Below are positions 63,984 through 64,000 of a stretch of 64,000 bases of DNA, in pieces. Source of the DNA: Pseudaminobacter soli (ex Zhang et al. 2022) (GTDB lineage: Bacteria > Pseudomonadota > Alphaproteobacteria > Rhizobiales > Rhizobiaceae); contig NZ_JABVCF010000005.1 of NCBI RefSeq assembly GCF_014595955.1, forward strand, positions 62,001-126,000. Reading direction: 5' to 3'. How positions within the stretch are numbered: position 1 is the first letter of the stretch; each line of letters opens with the position of its first letter. Made by a program: the position numbers and the translations under genes. The notes under the pieces were generated by a model. It made no database searches and was not told the origin of the DNA. It saw nothing but the letters and a program-made list of their open reading frames with translations.

Positions 63984-64000
63984 AATTTGCGTAGCACCAA

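Overview
The window is a GC-rich, densely packed chromosomal segment. It most likely comes from a Hyphomicrobiales (Rhizobiales) alphaproteobacterium, probably Phyllobacteriaceae/Mesorhizobium-like. This rests on the rph/hrcA divergent block, an Irr-type iron-control element (ICE box) in front of mbfA, promoters matching the alphaproteobacterial EcfG general-stress consensus, and the types of ABC transporters and DUF proteins present. No rRNA, tRNA, CRISPR array, insertion sequence or prophage was recognised.

Layout. 1-5.1 kb: partial FMN reductase, cytochrome P450, a DUF2892 membrane protein, a Tat-exported cyclase, yraN-rsmI, and a small orphan gene. 5.1-10 kb: the housekeeping operon rph-VOC-rdgB-hemW-eamA, divergent from hrcA (grpE is not next to hrcA). 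10-16 kb: cytochrome b561-yceI, LysE exporter, cysK, a DUF892 ferritin-like stress protein, Irr-controlled mbfA and a cupin. 16-22 kb: ilvD, a DUF2778 L,D-transpeptidase-like protein, and an Fsr-like MFS exporter. 22.5-32 kb: a polyamine-type ABC transporter co-directional with two tandem NylB-like serine hydrolases and a YtcJ-like amidohydrolase, divergent from an acetylpolyamine amidohydrolase. This looks like an uptake-and-deacylation cluster for acylated amines or amides. 32-49.5 kb: envelope block of pbpC, a giant alpha-2-macroglobulin with an intact thioester, and tamA-tamB, with TamB carrying three tandem 530-residue modules. 49.7-56.2 kb: dipeptide-type ABC importer with a fused double ATPase. 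56-58 kb: small accessory genes, including a stand-alone His-Me-finger nuclease of lower GC. 58-64 kb: preT-preA pyrimidine catabolism with the RutR repressor gene and two RutR-like operators, a RES-Xre toxin-antitoxin pair with a large palindromic operator, and an Rrf2 regulator with tandem operators followed by an AhpD-like protein.

Regulatory signals tie scattered genes together. Three promoters with GGAAC-N16/17-CGTT precede the DUF2892 gene, the 63-residue orphan gene and the DUF892 gene, which suggests a local general-stress regulon. An ICE box fronts mbfA. RutR-like boxes lie upstream of preT and at the right edge beyond rutR. The most unusual items are the repeat-expanded TamB, the acylpolyamine cluster with two in-frame tandem hydrolases, and the orphan nuclease sitting directly behind a DUF3072 gene with an altered C-terminus. 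All functional statements are homology readings by eye; no database search was run.
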